From Denitratimonas sp037478135 (GTDB lineage Bacteria > Pseudomonadota > Gammaproteobacteria > Xanthomonadales > Xanthomonadaceae), in NCBI RefSeq assembly GCF_037478135.1, contig NZ_JBBHDV010000003.1:264054-328053 (forward strand): a stretch of 64,000 nt of DNA, written 5' to 3'. Numbering within the stretch: position 1 is the stretch's first letter; every line of letters begins with the position of its first letter. The position numbers and the translations under genes were made by a program. Shown here in pieces: positions 52,641 to 61,192 of the stretch. The notes under the pieces were generated by a model, which saw only the letters and a list, made by a program, of their open reading frames with translations, was not told where the DNA came from and did no database searches.

Positions 52641-53042
52641 TCAGGCCAGCAGCGACCAGAAGATGCCGGCCGGGTGATGGCTGCGCGCCACGCTGTACAT
52701 GAAGCCGTAGCAGGCCAGCGCGGCGATGAACCACAGCGGCCGCGTCCGCTTCGACGTGCTGGCCGACAGGCAGCGGTGCCCGAGTACGACATAGACCACC
52801 AGGAACACCAGCTTCACCGTCAGCCAATGATTGGCGAACAGCGCGCCGGGCAGGATCGCGGCCAGCATCAGGGCTGCGGTCAGCAGCGTGGTGTCGATGC
52901 TCCAGCTCAGCCAGCGCACCGGATTGGCGCGCGGCCAGCGCTGCCCGGCGATCATCGCCAACCCGCGCAGCGAGAACAGCGCCACGCTGAGCAGCACGCA
53001 GTACACGTGCACCGCCTTGATCTGTGGGTAGAACTCCATCAT
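52641..53042 (-). CDS. SirB-family membrane protein
   Basis: 133 residues with four hydrophobic helices and the family's early IKAVHVYCVLLSVALFSLRG, then WLSWSIDTTLLTAALML, LTVKLVFLVVYVVLGHRCL and LWFIAALACYGFMYSVARSHHP. SirB proteins are often encoded near respiration genes; their function is not established. It follows nnrS by 6 bases on the same strand, so the two form an operon, suggesting a link to nitric oxide or denitrification metabolism (inference from context). Confidence 0.75.
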   Translation of the reverse strand: MMEFYPQIKAVHVYCVLLSVALFSLRGLAMIAGQRWPRANPVRWLSWSIDTTLLTAALMLAAILPGALFANHWLTVKLVFLVVYVVLGHRCLSASTSKRTRPLWFIAALACYGFMYSVARSHHPAGIFWSLLA

Positions 53043-53048
53043 TGCCGT

Positions 53049-54272
53049 TTATCCCCGTGCACCATCGGCGCGTGGCCGCAGATAGATCCAGGCCGAACGC
53101 AGCACCCACGGCGTGAAGGCCAGCAGCCAGCCCAGCGCCGCCAGCTGGAAACCCGGATAGGGCGAGACCAGCAGTTCGGACACGATCCGCACCACCGCCA
53201 CCACCTGGATGCCGAGGAAGGCGAACAGCGCGACCCCGCCCAGCACCAGCGGCCGGCCCGAATGGCCCTGGGTCACGCGCGTCACCATCGCCACCAGCAG
53301 GCTGCCGAACAGCCCGATGCCCAGCGCATGCAGCGGCGCGCGCCCCAGCACCAGTTCACCGCCCAGCAACAGCCACAGGCTCTGCACCACGTACAGCACC
53401 ATCGCCACAGGCAACCAGGCGTAGCCCACGAACAGCACCCGCAGCAGCGCCGGCATGCGCCCGCGCGGCCACCAGCGCCACAGGCACAGCAGTGCCAGCA
53501 GCAGCAATGGCAGATCGACCAGCCACAGCCATGCGGTCAGATGCGTCAATTCCAGCAGCACATGCCCGAGCCACAGCGGCCATTGTGCCGCCAGCAGCCA
53601 CATCGGCCTCCACGCACGATAGCCGGCGACCACATTGCCGGCGAAGAACGGGAACATCCGGTGCGCCACCGTGGCGTAGATCGGCAGCAGCACGCCGAAC
53701 GCGCCGAGTTTGATCGCCGCATTTCCAAAACGCAGATCCAGTGTGTGCAGATAGGCAATGAACAGTGCCAGCGCCACGAAACCCAGCAGCAGCGCGGCCA
53801 GGCAGCTGACCGCATGCCAGGTCTTGAAACGGTTGCGCCACACGCCCAGGCCCAGCACCATCAGCCCCTGGCCCCAACCCATCAGCGTGGAAATCACGCC
53901 CAGATGCAGCGCCAGCAAACTGCCGGAAAACGCCGCGTACAGACACAGCGCCTGACCCAGCAGCAGCCCCAGCCCGACCGGCACATAATGCCAGCGCGTG
54001 GGCTCCGGCTGCCCCATCCAGCGCGGGAACACCGTGATCAAAAAACCGAACATGAAGCTGGGCAGCATCTGGTACTGGATGATGAAACCGTGCAGCCAGC
54101 CGCCCAGTACCCAGTTCACCGGCATCGGCATCGGATCAAACAGCCAGAACGTCCACCAGATCATCGCCGCCAGCACGTTCAACGCACCGATGAAGAACAG
54201 CAACCGGTGCGGCGCGGCGGCCAGGATCGCAGGGAGGGAAACCGGGGGCGGGGTAGAGGTTGGAGTAGCCAT
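53049..54272 (-). CDS. nnrS: NnrS family membrane protein
   Basis: Haem- and copper-containing membrane protein that protects cells from nitric oxide and is usually co-regulated with denitrification genes. The 407-residue protein has about twelve hydrophobic segments. HRLLFFIGALNVLAAMIWW, WLHGFIIQYQMLPSFMFGFLITVFPRW, HRMFPFFAGNVV and LGIGLFGSLLVAMVTRVTQGHSGRPL are hallmarks, with conserved His residues in each. A degenerate FNR/DNR-type box (54307-54320) lies 35 bases upstream of the ATG. It forms an operon with the SirB-like gene. It complements the nitrite reductase at 59-61 kb, which produces nitric oxide. Confidence 0.92.
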   Translation of the reverse strand: MATPTSTPPPVSLPAILAAAPHRLLFFIGALNVLAAMIWWTFWLFDPMPMPVNWVLGGWLHGFIIQYQMLPSFMFGFLITVFPRWMGQPEPTRWHYVPVGLGLLLGQALCLYAAFSGSLLALHLGVISTLMGWGQGLMVLGLGVWRNRFKTWHAVSCLAALLLGFVALALFIAYLHTLDLRFGNAAIKLGAFGVLLPIYATVAHRMFPFFAGNVVAGYRAWRPMWLLAAQWPLWLGHVLLELTHLTAWLWLVDLPLLLLALLCLWRWWPRGRMPALLRVLFVGYAWLPVAMVLYVVQSLWLLLGGELVLGRAPLHALGIGLFGSLLVAMVTRVTQGHSGRPLVLGGVALFAFLGIQVVAVVRIVSELLVSPYPGFQLAALGWLLAFTPWVLRSAWIYLRPRADGARG

Positions 54273-54306
54273 GGCGCAAGTGTCCTCCCGTCATCACGGC
54301 GATGCC

Positions 54307-54320
54307 ATGACCTGAATCAG
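54307..54320. promoter_or_regulatory. Degenerate FNR/DNR-type box upstream of nnrS
   Basis: On the minus strand the sequence reads CTGATTCAGGTCAT, eight of ten conserved positions of TTGAT-N4-GTCAA/ATCAA. It lies about 35 bases before the nnrS ATG. Weaker than the boxes near nirS. Confidence 0.35.
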
Positions 54321-54339
54321 CTTGTGCCGGGCAGGCGCG

Positions 54340-55809
54340 TCAACCCGGTGCCTGTTCCCCGTGCGTGCCGAGCTTGTCGACCAGCGACTGGCTGGCGCGG
54401 TTCAGACCGATCACCTGGACCTGGGTGCCGTGCTTGCGCAGCTTCAGCACCACCCGGTCCAGCGCGGCGACGGCGGTAGTGTCCCAGAAGTGCGCTTCGG
54501 TCAGGTCGATGACCACGCGCGCCGGCGCGTGCAGATAATCGAAGCTGTTGGTGAACTGCACCGCGCAGGCGAAGAACACCTGGCCCCTGACCCGATAGAT
54601 GCGCTGGCTGCCGTCTTCGGCATCCTCGTGTTCGACATGCAGCATCGCGCTGACGCGGCGGGTGAAGGACAGCGCCGTCAACAGCACACCGGTCAGCACG
54701 CCTTTGGCCAGGTCGCCGGTCGCGACGGTGACGATGACGGTGCCGAGCATGATCAGGTTGGCGGTCTTGGGGTGGGTCTTGAACTCGATGAAGCTCTTCC
54801 AGTGGAAGGTGCCGATGCTGACCATGATCATCACCGCCACCAGCGCCGCCATCGGGATCTTCGAGACCCAGTCCGAGGCGTAGACCACCAGCAGCAACAG
54901 CACCACGCCGGCCACGAAACACGACAGCCGACCGCGTCCGCCGGAGCTGACGTTGATCACTGATTGCCCGATCATCGCGCAGCCGGCCATGCCGCCGAAC
55001 AGGCCGGCGACGATGTTGGCTGCGCCTTGCCCGGCGCACTCGCGGCGGCGGTTGGTGGGGGTGTCGGTCATGTCCTCGACGATCTGCGCGGTCATCAGCG
55101 ACTCCAGCAGGCCGACCACCGCCAGCGTGGCCGAGACCGGCAGGATGATCTTCAGTGTTTCCAGCGTCAGCGGGATGTCCGGGAACAGGAACACCGGCAG
55201 CGTGTCCGGCAGTTCGCCCATGTCGCCGACGGTGCGGATGTCCAGGCCCAACCAGAGGCTGACCCCGGTCAGCACGATCAGCGCCACCAACGGCGACGGC
55301 ACCGCGCGCGTGAGCAGTGGCAGCAGGTAGATGATCGCCAGCCCGGCCGCGCACACCGCGTAGACCGCGAACGGCATGCCGATCAGCTCCGGCAGCTGGG
55401 CCAGGAAGATCAGGATTGCCAGCGCGTTGACGAAGCCGACCACCACCGAGCGCGAGACGAAGCGCATCAGGGTATTGAGCCGCAACGCGCCGGCAAGAAT
55501 CTGCAGCACGCCGGCCAGGATGGTGGCGGCCAGCAAGTATTGCAGGCCGTGGTCGCGTACCAGGCCGACCATCACCAGCGCCATCGCGCCGGTGGCGGCG
55601 GAAATCATGCCAGGTCGACCGCCGGCGATGGCGGTGACCACGGCTATGCAGAACGAGGCGTACAGGCCCACCTTCGGATCAACGCCGGCGATGATTGAGA
55701 ACGCGATCGCTTCGGGGATCAGCGCCAGTGCGACCAGGATGCCGGACAGGATGTCGCCGCGAACATTGCCGAACCACTGCTCGCGCAGCGGCGGATAGAT
55801 GATGGACAT
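54340..55809 (-). CDS. SulP-family anion transporter with STAS domain
   Basis: Inner-membrane secondary transporter of the SLC26/SulP family (sulfate, bicarbonate or other anions). The 489-residue protein has about ten to twelve helices. The N-terminal GDILSGILVALALIPEAIAFSIIAGVDP, FGGMAGCAMIGQSVINVSSG and GRLSCFVAGVVLLLLV are typical. A STAS domain follows at about 390-485 (YRVRGQVFFACAVQFTNSF, VVIDLTEAHFWDTTAVAALD). The ATG at 55809 has GGAG just upstream; the longer frame is not homologous. The substrate cannot be read; oxyanion transport would fit the molybdate and sulfur chemistry nearby only loosely. Confidence 0.88.
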   Translation of the reverse strand: MSIIYPPLREQWFGNVRGDILSGILVALALIPEAIAFSIIAGVDPKVGLYASFCIAVVTAIAGGRPGMISAATGAMALVMVGLVRDHGLQYLLAATILAGVLQILAGALRLNTLMRFVSRSVVVGFVNALAILIFLAQLPELIGMPFAVYAVCAAGLAIIYLLPLLTRAVPSPLVALIVLTGVSLWLGLDIRTVGDMGELPDTLPVFLFPDIPLTLETLKIILPVSATLAVVGLLESLMTAQIVEDMTDTPTNRRRECAGQGAANIVAGLFGGMAGCAMIGQSVINVSSGGRGRLSCFVAGVVLLLLVVYASDWVSKIPMAALVAVMIMVSIGTFHWKSFIEFKTHPKTANLIMLGTVIVTVATGDLAKGVLTGVLLTALSFTRRVSAMLHVEHEDAEDGSQRIYRVRGQVFFACAVQFTNSFDYLHAPARVVIDLTEAHFWDTTAVAALDRVVLKLRKHGTQVQVIGLNRASQSLVDKLGTHGEQAPG

Positions 55810-56224
55810 GGAGGCTCCGGGACACGTGCCGGCCATCGCCCGGATGCGCGTGCATCGGCGAATCTGCGGCAGGAAGGGGCGTGTCAGTGTATTGCTGTGC
55901 AGCAAACGGCTCAACCGTGCTGCATGGAGGCTGGTGGCGCGGCATCGTCGGGGCCGGCTTTCCGATGGCCCGGAATGATGGGAGGGAGGCCGGAGGTTTT
56001 CTTGCTGCCGGCGGGGAAGTCGTGGCGGCTGGGCGCGAATGAATGCCGGTTCTGTCACTGCCGCATGCGGCGTACTGAAGGTTGGCGGCGCAGGCGCGCA
56101 GAAACCGGATTTCCCCGGCTGCGTGCGTGCCACCGCGTCGGCATGGCGACATGCAGTACTGAATTGCCGTGCCTGCGGCAGAGTGTCTGCTCCGGTTGGC
56201 GGCGCAGAAAACGTAGGCGCCTTG
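55810..56224. other. Intergenic region between SulP and CDF genes
   Basis: 415 bases, no supported gene or clear regulatory element. Contains the SulP promoter by position. Confidence 0.35.
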
Positions 56225-57163
56225 CTACAGCGTCATGTCCTCGTAACTGCGCGGATCGGCGATGGGTTCCAGATGCCCGGTCACGTGGATCGACGGGAAC
56301 TGGGCCACGATCTCTTCGATCAGGTTTTCCATCGCATCGTGGCCGCGCTGCACGGTCCAGTCGCCGGGCACCAGCATGTGCATTTCCATGAACTGGCGGG
56401 CGCCGGATTCGCGTGTGCGCACAGCGTGAAATCCGATCACGCCCGGTTTGGCATGGGCATCCAGGATGGCCTGGATCCGGGCGTTGTCTTCCGGCGACAG
56501 CGAGGCGTCCATCAGGCCGGCGGTGGATTCGGAAATCAGCTTGTAGCCGGTGACCAGGATGTTCAGGCCCACCAGGATCGCGACCACCGGGTCCATCCAG
56601 TTCCAGCCGGTGAACCACGCCAGTGCAAGGCCGATCACCACTCCGACCGAGGTGTAGACATCGGTCATCAGGTGCTTGCCGTCGGCGCGCAGGGTGATGG
56701 AGCGGTGGCGGGTACCGACCGTGATCAGGATCCGCCCGACGATGCCGTTGAGCACCGCGGCCACCATCGAAATGGCCAGGCCGATGCCGAGTGATTCCAG
56801 CGGACGGGGATGGATCAGGCGCTCGATGGCCAGATAGATGATCGACGCCGCCGCGACGAACACCATGATCCCTTCCAGCGCGGCGGAGAAATATTCCGCC
56901 TTGGTGTGGCCGAAGTGGTGACCGGCGTCCGGCGGCCGGGCGGCGATGGTCAGCGAAACCAGCGCGACGATGGCGGCCACCAGATTGACCATCGATTCGG
57001 CCGCATCTGACAGCAGACCCACCGAGCCGGTGATGGCCCAGGCGCTGGCCTTCAGCAGCACCGTCAGCACGGCGGCGCCGATTGCCAGCCAGGCGTATTT
57101 CCTCAGGTCCGGCGTGGGGGCAGCCGGTCTACGGGTACTTTCCATCTTTCCATTGTGCTGCAT
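56225..57163 (-). CDS. Cation diffusion facilitator (FieF-like)
   Basis: Exports divalent metals such as zinc, iron or cadmium in exchange for protons. The 312-residue protein has six helices, site-A residues in GLLSDAAESMVN (helix II) and KHLMTDVYTSVGVV (helix V), the HHFGHTKAEYFSA loop, and a cytoplasmic ferredoxin-like domain from about residue 215 (HAVRTRESGARQFMEMHMLV). The start is uncertain among GTG 57166, ATG 57163 and ATG 57142-57145. Metal specificity is not evident. Confidence 0.9.
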   Translation of the reverse strand: MQHNGKMESTRRPAAPTPDLRKYAWLAIGAAVLTVLLKASAWAITGSVGLLSDAAESMVNLVAAIVALVSLTIAARPPDAGHHFGHTKAEYFSAALEGIMVFVAAASIIYLAIERLIHPRPLESLGIGLAISMVAAVLNGIVGRILITVGTRHRSITLRADGKHLMTDVYTSVGVVIGLALAWFTGWNWMDPVVAILVGLNILVTGYKLISESTAGLMDASLSPEDNARIQAILDAHAKPGVIGFHAVRTRESGARQFMEMHMLVPGDWTVQRGHDAMENLIEEIVAQFPSIHVTGHLEPIADPRSYEDMTL

Positions 57164-57184
57164 CACGCGGAGCGGTGCTGCCGG

Positions 57185-58360
57185 TCAGAACCGCCAGGTC
57201 GCGCGCAAGTACAGGTCGTCGTCTCGACGCGGGCGGGCGGCGCTCGTGGACAGGTCGATTTCCTGGCGACGGCGGATTCGCGCGTCGAGTTGCCAAGCTG
57301 GTGTTGCCTGCCAAACCCAGCGCACCTCCAGCAGTTCATCGTTGGGGCGGAAGTCGCTCGACACCAGCCAGCCATCGGCGATGCGGCCGTAGACGATGCC
57401 GATGTCGTGCTCGGGCAGGACGTCCATGAAGCTGAAGGACGTTTGCCAGGACAGTGCATCGGTGTCGCCGCTGCCGGTGTTCATCGCCTCGCGGCGCGGC
57501 GTGTCGACTGCCAGGCCGAGCTCGCCGCCGAGGCGGAAGGTCGTGCCTCCTTGACCCAGCGGCCATTCGGCGGCCGCCTTGGCGGTGACCGCCAGGTAGT
57601 CCTGCAGCGCCGGATCGGCAAGGCCGTTCGGGCGCAGTGCCGATGGCAGCCAGGTCAGCGTGACCATGCGCTGCACCACGGGGCCGATGGCAGTCCTGGA
57701 TTCCGCCGCCGCGAACAGGCCGATACGCGAACCGTTATCGGTGAAATCCAGCGGCCGACGCAGCGTGCCGGTGGGCCCGCGACGATCGTTGTGGCGCGCG
57801 ATCACATGCGTGGTCCAGTCGTTCCCACGCCACTGCCACCAGAGGCCGTCGGTCCAACTGATGTCGAAGTTGCTGCTGTCGTTCTGGTCCAGCGATTTCT
57901 TCATGATGTCGTTGATGCCGAACGCAGCCTGGAAGCGACCCATGCGCAGGCTCCAGGACGACTGGGCCGGGCGGTATTCCAGATAGGCCTCATCGATTGT
58001 GCCCTGGCCGTTTTCAAGTCCTGCAACCGTGGGCGCATAGGTGCGCAGCCAGAACTCATCCTTGCTCTGTCCAGTGTCCAGCCGTGCGGCTGCGCGTGCG
58101 CTGGCACGCCAGTTGCCGCCCATCTCTCCGGCGATTCGGAAGCGCGCGCGGATACGGAAGCTGTCGGCATCGGAGTTAGTACCACTGCGGGGCCGGGTTT
58201 CGGAGCTGACATAGCCGAAGCGGAGGTCGCCACTGGTGTTCCAGCCCTGATCCGCTTGGGCGGTAACGGGCAAGGCCAGCAGTAGCGCCAGCGTGAGGAC
58301 GACACCCGCGCCGGGCGCGGAACCGGGCCGGTGCGGACGCGGAAAGGGAAGCGTGTACAT
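57185..58360 (-). CDS. Outer-membrane beta-barrel porin (alginate-export-like)
   Basis: 391 residues with a signal peptide after a basic N-terminus (VVLTLALLLALPVTAQA). It has repeating amphipathic strands such as WNTSGDLRFGYVSSETRP, WSLRMGRFQAAFGINDI and TFRLGGELGLAVDT, and a C-terminal Phe (DDDLYLRATWRF) as used for barrel insertion. I start at ATG 58360 because GGAG lies 7 bases upstream. The permeant is unknown. A perfect FNR/DNR-type box (58456-58469) about 100 bases upstream suggests induction without oxygen, so nitrate or nitrite passage would be plausible. Confidence 0.8.
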   Translation of the reverse strand: MYTLPFPRPHRPGSAPGAGVVLTLALLLALPVTAQADQGWNTSGDLRFGYVSSETRPRSGTNSDADSFRIRARFRIAGEMGGNWRASARAAARLDTGQSKDEFWLRTYAPTVAGLENGQGTIDEAYLEYRPAQSSWSLRMGRFQAAFGINDIMKKSLDQNDSSNFDISWTDGLWWQWRGNDWTTHVIARHNDRRGPTGTLRRPLDFTDNGSRIGLFAAAESRTAIGPVVQRMVTLTWLPSALRPNGLADPALQDYLAVTAKAAAEWPLGQGGTTFRLGGELGLAVDTPRREAMNTGSGDTDALSWQTSFSFMDVLPEHDIGIVYGRIADGWLVSSDFRPNDELLEVRWVWQATPAWQLDARIRRRQEIDLSTSAARPRRDDDLYLRATWRF

Positions 58361-58872
58361 GACATCTCCTGGCAAGTGGCGGTGAAGGGGAAATCCGGTC
58401 TGGCGATATCAGGATGAATGTGGTTTCAGTCTGCGCGCATCCGCGGACATGCAACTTGATCATCGTCAAGCGCCGACGTCAGGCCGACTCCGGTACTTGC
58501 TTTGTGTCGTGCCCTGGTGCGGAAATGAGGCGCATCCTGCGCTGCTCCTGTCGCGAGAAACACTAGCTATCGAACCCGCCCAGACCAGCCTTCGCAGCCG
58601 AGTCGGAAGGGAAGTAGGGCGGACCGCTGGCAGCCGCGTTCATTGCGACCAAGTGGAACGCATGATCCGTGCATATGGTTGGAGTGCTGCGGCGGTGCGG
58701 CCGCAGATGAGAGTGCTTCATTGCGGGCCTGGGTTGCCGTTGTGGCATCCGGGTGCGGACAAACCAGCTGTCACTGCGATGGAAGGCAGCAACAAAGAGC
58801 AGCAGGAGCGTGTTCTTGACGTTGCGTCAGCGATGGCCCAGGAGGGGTTGCCGCCACGGACGGCGACAACAC
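58361..58872. other. Intergenic region between porin and nirS genes
   Basis: About 510 bases without a supported gene. Holds the FNR/DNR-type box at 58456-58469 and ends at the nirS terminator. Confidence 0.45.
58456..58469. promoter_or_regulatory. FNR/DNR-type box upstream of the porin gene
   Basis: TTGATCATCGTCAA, matching TTGAT-N4-GTCAA exactly. It lies about 100 bases upstream of the porin ATG at 58360. Confidence 0.65.
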
Positions 58873-58906
58873 AAAAAAAGGGGGCGGAAGCCGTAGCCTC
58901 CGCCCC
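58873..58906 (-). terminator. Rho-independent terminator of nirS
   Basis: On the minus strand, GGGGCGGA-loop-TCCGCCCC followed by C and a T-run (complement of 58873-58879). It starts 16 bases after the nirS stop and closes this leftward transcript, so nirS is monocistronic. Confidence 0.9.
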
Positions 58907-58921
58907 GTCGTGCAACTGCGG

Positions 58922-61000
58922 TCAGTAGACGTCCTTGACCGTGTTGTAGACGTTGAACTTGCCGGTCGGGGTGACCAGGCGTTCGTCGTCGAGCACCGCC
59001 TTCAGCTTGCGGGTCTTGTCATCCACCACGACGATGGCCGAGCGCTGGTCCTTGCCGTTCCAGACCGAGAACCAGACTTCGTCGCCGGCCTTGTTGTACT
59101 CGGGCTGCACCACGCGCTTGGGGCCTTCGCCGAGGTTGGCCCATTCGGCGATCGGCAGCACTTCAAAGCCCTTGTCGAGGTTGTTGACGTCGAACACCGC
59201 GATCGACTGGCTCATGCCCGCGTCCGGGTTGAGCGTGGTGTCGACCCACAGGTTGGTGGAGTTCGGATGGGTCTTGACGAACAGCGAGCCGCCACCCTGG
59301 CCCTTCAGCACTTCCACCGCCTTCCAGGCGTGCTGCGGGTGGTTTTCCGGATCGGTGGCGATCAGCGTGATGTTCTCGTTGCCCAGCGCCGAGGTCGCCC
59401 ACACCGGGCCGTATTCGGGATGGGTGAAGTTGGCGCCACGGCCCGGATGCGGGATCTTTTCCACATCGATCAGGGCGGCCATCTTCTGCTCGCGCGAGTC
59501 GACCACGGCGATCTTGTCGCTGTTGTTGGCCGCCGTCAGGAAGTAGCGCTTGCTCGCGTCCCAGCCACCGTCATGCAGGTAGCGCGCGGCTTCCAGCGTG
59601 GTGGTCTTGAGCGAGTTCAGGTCCGAATAGTCCACCAGCAGGATGTGGCCGGTTTCCTTGACGTTGATGATGAACTCGGGGTGCTCGTGGCTGGCCACGA
59701 TCGCGGCCACGCGCGGCTCGGGATGGTATTCCTGCGTGTCCACGGTCATGCCGCGGGTCGAGACCACTTTCAGCGGCTCCAGCGAGGGGCCGTCCATGAT
59801 CACGTACTGCGGCGGCCAGTAGGCGCCGGCCACGGCCAGCTTGTCCTCGAAACCCTTGAACTTGGAGGTTTCCACCGAGCGTGCTTCCAGGCCGATCTTG
59901 ATCTCGGCGACGCGGTCGGGAACCTTCAGCCACAGGTCGATCAGGTCGATCTTGCCGTCGCGGCCGATGGTGTAGATGTAGCGGCCCGAATGCGAGACGC
60001 GCGAGATGTGCACCGCGTAGCCGGTCTTGATGATGTTGATGATCTTCTTGCTGTCGCCGTCGATCAGCGCGATTTCGCCGGCATCACGCAGCGTCACCGC
60101 GAAGATGTTGTCCAGATCCCACGTGTTCATCTGGCGGGTCGGGCGTTCGCTTTCCGGGATCAGCACCTTCCAGCTGTCACGCATTTCGGCCAGTCCCCAT
60201 TCCGGCGGGTTGGGTGGGGTGTGCTGCAGGAAGCGCGCCATCAGGTCGACTTCGTCGCTGCTCAGCTCACCGCCGGTGCCGAAGTTGGGCATGCCGCCGG
60301 GTGAGCCGAAGTTGATCAGCGCCTTAAGGTATTCCGTACCGCGTGGCTGGGTCAGGTCCGGCGTCAGCGGCTTGCCGGTGGCGCCCTTGCGCAGCACGCC
60401 GTGGCAGCCGGCACAGCGCTGGAAGAAGATTTCTCCGGCCCGTGCAAACTCCTCTTCGGTCATGTCCGGTGCGCCCGGGGTGCGGACCTGCTTGACCGCC
60501 GTCCCGCTGAGCAGGGTGGGCGCACCCTCATAGGCGACCTGGGCCTGGCTGGTGCCCGGATGCAGTTCGCCCTGGGCCGGGTCGGTCGGCGCCGCCAGCG
60601 CGGCACGCAGCGCGGTGACTTCCTCGGCCGTAATGCTGCCGCCCGGGTTGCCCCAGCTGTTGAGCACGTAGGTGATGGTTTCGGCGATTTCCGCATCGCT
60701 CAGGTGGGTCTGGGCCGGCATCACGCTGTTGTAGGTCTGGTTGTTGACGACCATTTCACCCTGCAGGCCGGTCAGCACCGTGGTGGCGACATCGGCCGGG
60801 CTTTTGTCTTCCAGCCAGTCGGAAGCGGCCAGTGGTGGGAAGGCGCCGGTCAGACCCTTGCCATCCGGCTGGTGGCAGGCGGCGCAGTTCTGCAGATAGG
60901 TGGCCTGGCCCTTGCTTTCCTGGGCGCTGGCGGAAGCCGCCAGACCCATGCCGGCACAAAGGGCCAGGGCGGTGATGATCAAGTGGGTGGTCCGTTTCAT
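58922..61000 (-). CDS. nirS: Cytochrome cd1 nitrite reductase with an extra N-terminal cytochrome c domain
   Basis: Periplasmic enzyme reducing nitrite to nitric oxide. The 692-residue protein exceeds normal NirS (about 560-600) by an added domain. After a signal peptide (1-26) comes an extra cytochrome c with CAACH at 39-43 (residues 28-117) and a MPAQTHLSDAEI motif with a possible Met ligand. Then the usual NirS c-domain with CAGCH at 196-200 and the d1 propeller from about 285: YAVHISRVSHSGRY (axial His331), EYHPEPRVAAIVASHEHPEF and YLHDGGWDASKRYF with the two catalytic His residues (426 and about 476). It ends LVTPTGKFNVYNTVKDVY as in Pseudomonas NirS. No d1-haem synthesis genes are in the window. 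Confidence 0.94.
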   Translation of the reverse strand: MKRTTHLIITALALCAGMGLAASASAQESKGQATYLQNCAACHQPDGKGLTGAFPPLAASDWLEDKSPADVATTVLTGLQGEMVVNNQTYNSVMPAQTHLSDAEIAETITYVLNSWGNPGGSITAEEVTALRAALAAPTDPAQGELHPGTSQAQVAYEGAPTLLSGTAVKQVRTPGAPDMTEEEFARAGEIFFQRCAGCHGVLRKGATGKPLTPDLTQPRGTEYLKALINFGSPGGMPNFGTGGELSSDEVDLMARFLQHTPPNPPEWGLAEMRDSWKVLIPESERPTRQMNTWDLDNIFAVTLRDAGEIALIDGDSKKIINIIKTGYAVHISRVSHSGRYIYTIGRDGKIDLIDLWLKVPDRVAEIKIGLEARSVETSKFKGFEDKLAVAGAYWPPQYVIMDGPSLEPLKVVSTRGMTVDTQEYHPEPRVAAIVASHEHPEFIINVKETGHILLVDYSDLNSLKTTTLEAARYLHDGGWDASKRYFLTAANNSDKIAVVDSREQKMAALIDVEKIPHPGRGANFTHPEYGPVWATSALGNENITLIATDPENHPQHAWKAVEVLKGQGGGSLFVKTHPNSTNLWVDTTLNPDAGMSQSIAVFDVNNLDKGFEVLPIAEWANLGEGPKRVVQPEYNKAGDEVWFSVWNGKDQRSAIVVVDDKTRKLKAVLDDERLVTPTGKFNVYNTVKDVY

Positions 61001-61081
61001 GTCGGATGCCTGCTCGGGTTGGAGGTGGTAAAAGGTTCTGACCTTTCGACAGGATTGTCCGTACCGTGGAAAATCCCTGCC

Positions 61082-61095
61082 ATGATCTAAATCAA
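61082..61095. promoter_or_regulatory. FNR/DNR-type box near nirS
   Basis: Minus-strand reading TTGATTTAGATCAT, one mismatch to TTGAT-N4-ATCAA, about 88 bases upstream of the nirS ATG. Confidence 0.55.
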
Positions 61096-61105
61096 CCTGG
61101 CGCGG

Positions 61106-61119
61106 TTGATCGAGGTCAA
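61106..61119. promoter_or_regulatory. FNR/DNR-type box between nirS and the haem receptor gene
   Basis: TTGATCGAGGTCAA, a perfect TTGAT-N4-GTCAA site about 81 bases upstream of the receptor ATG at 61193 and 112 bases from the nirS ATG. It could act on either divergent gene. Confidence 0.65.
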
Positions 61120-61192
61120 TGCCGTTTCCGGTGCCGCTGGCCAGACTTCTAGCCTATCAGAATCCCTCCCGCGTTCCCCGAGTCCGAGCCCC

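Noticed and set aside
52467..54479. 670-codon plus-strand frame opposite nnrS and the SirB-like gene.
   Set aside because: Gln/His/Arg-rich composition typical of an antisense shadow; both minus-strand genes have clear family signatures.
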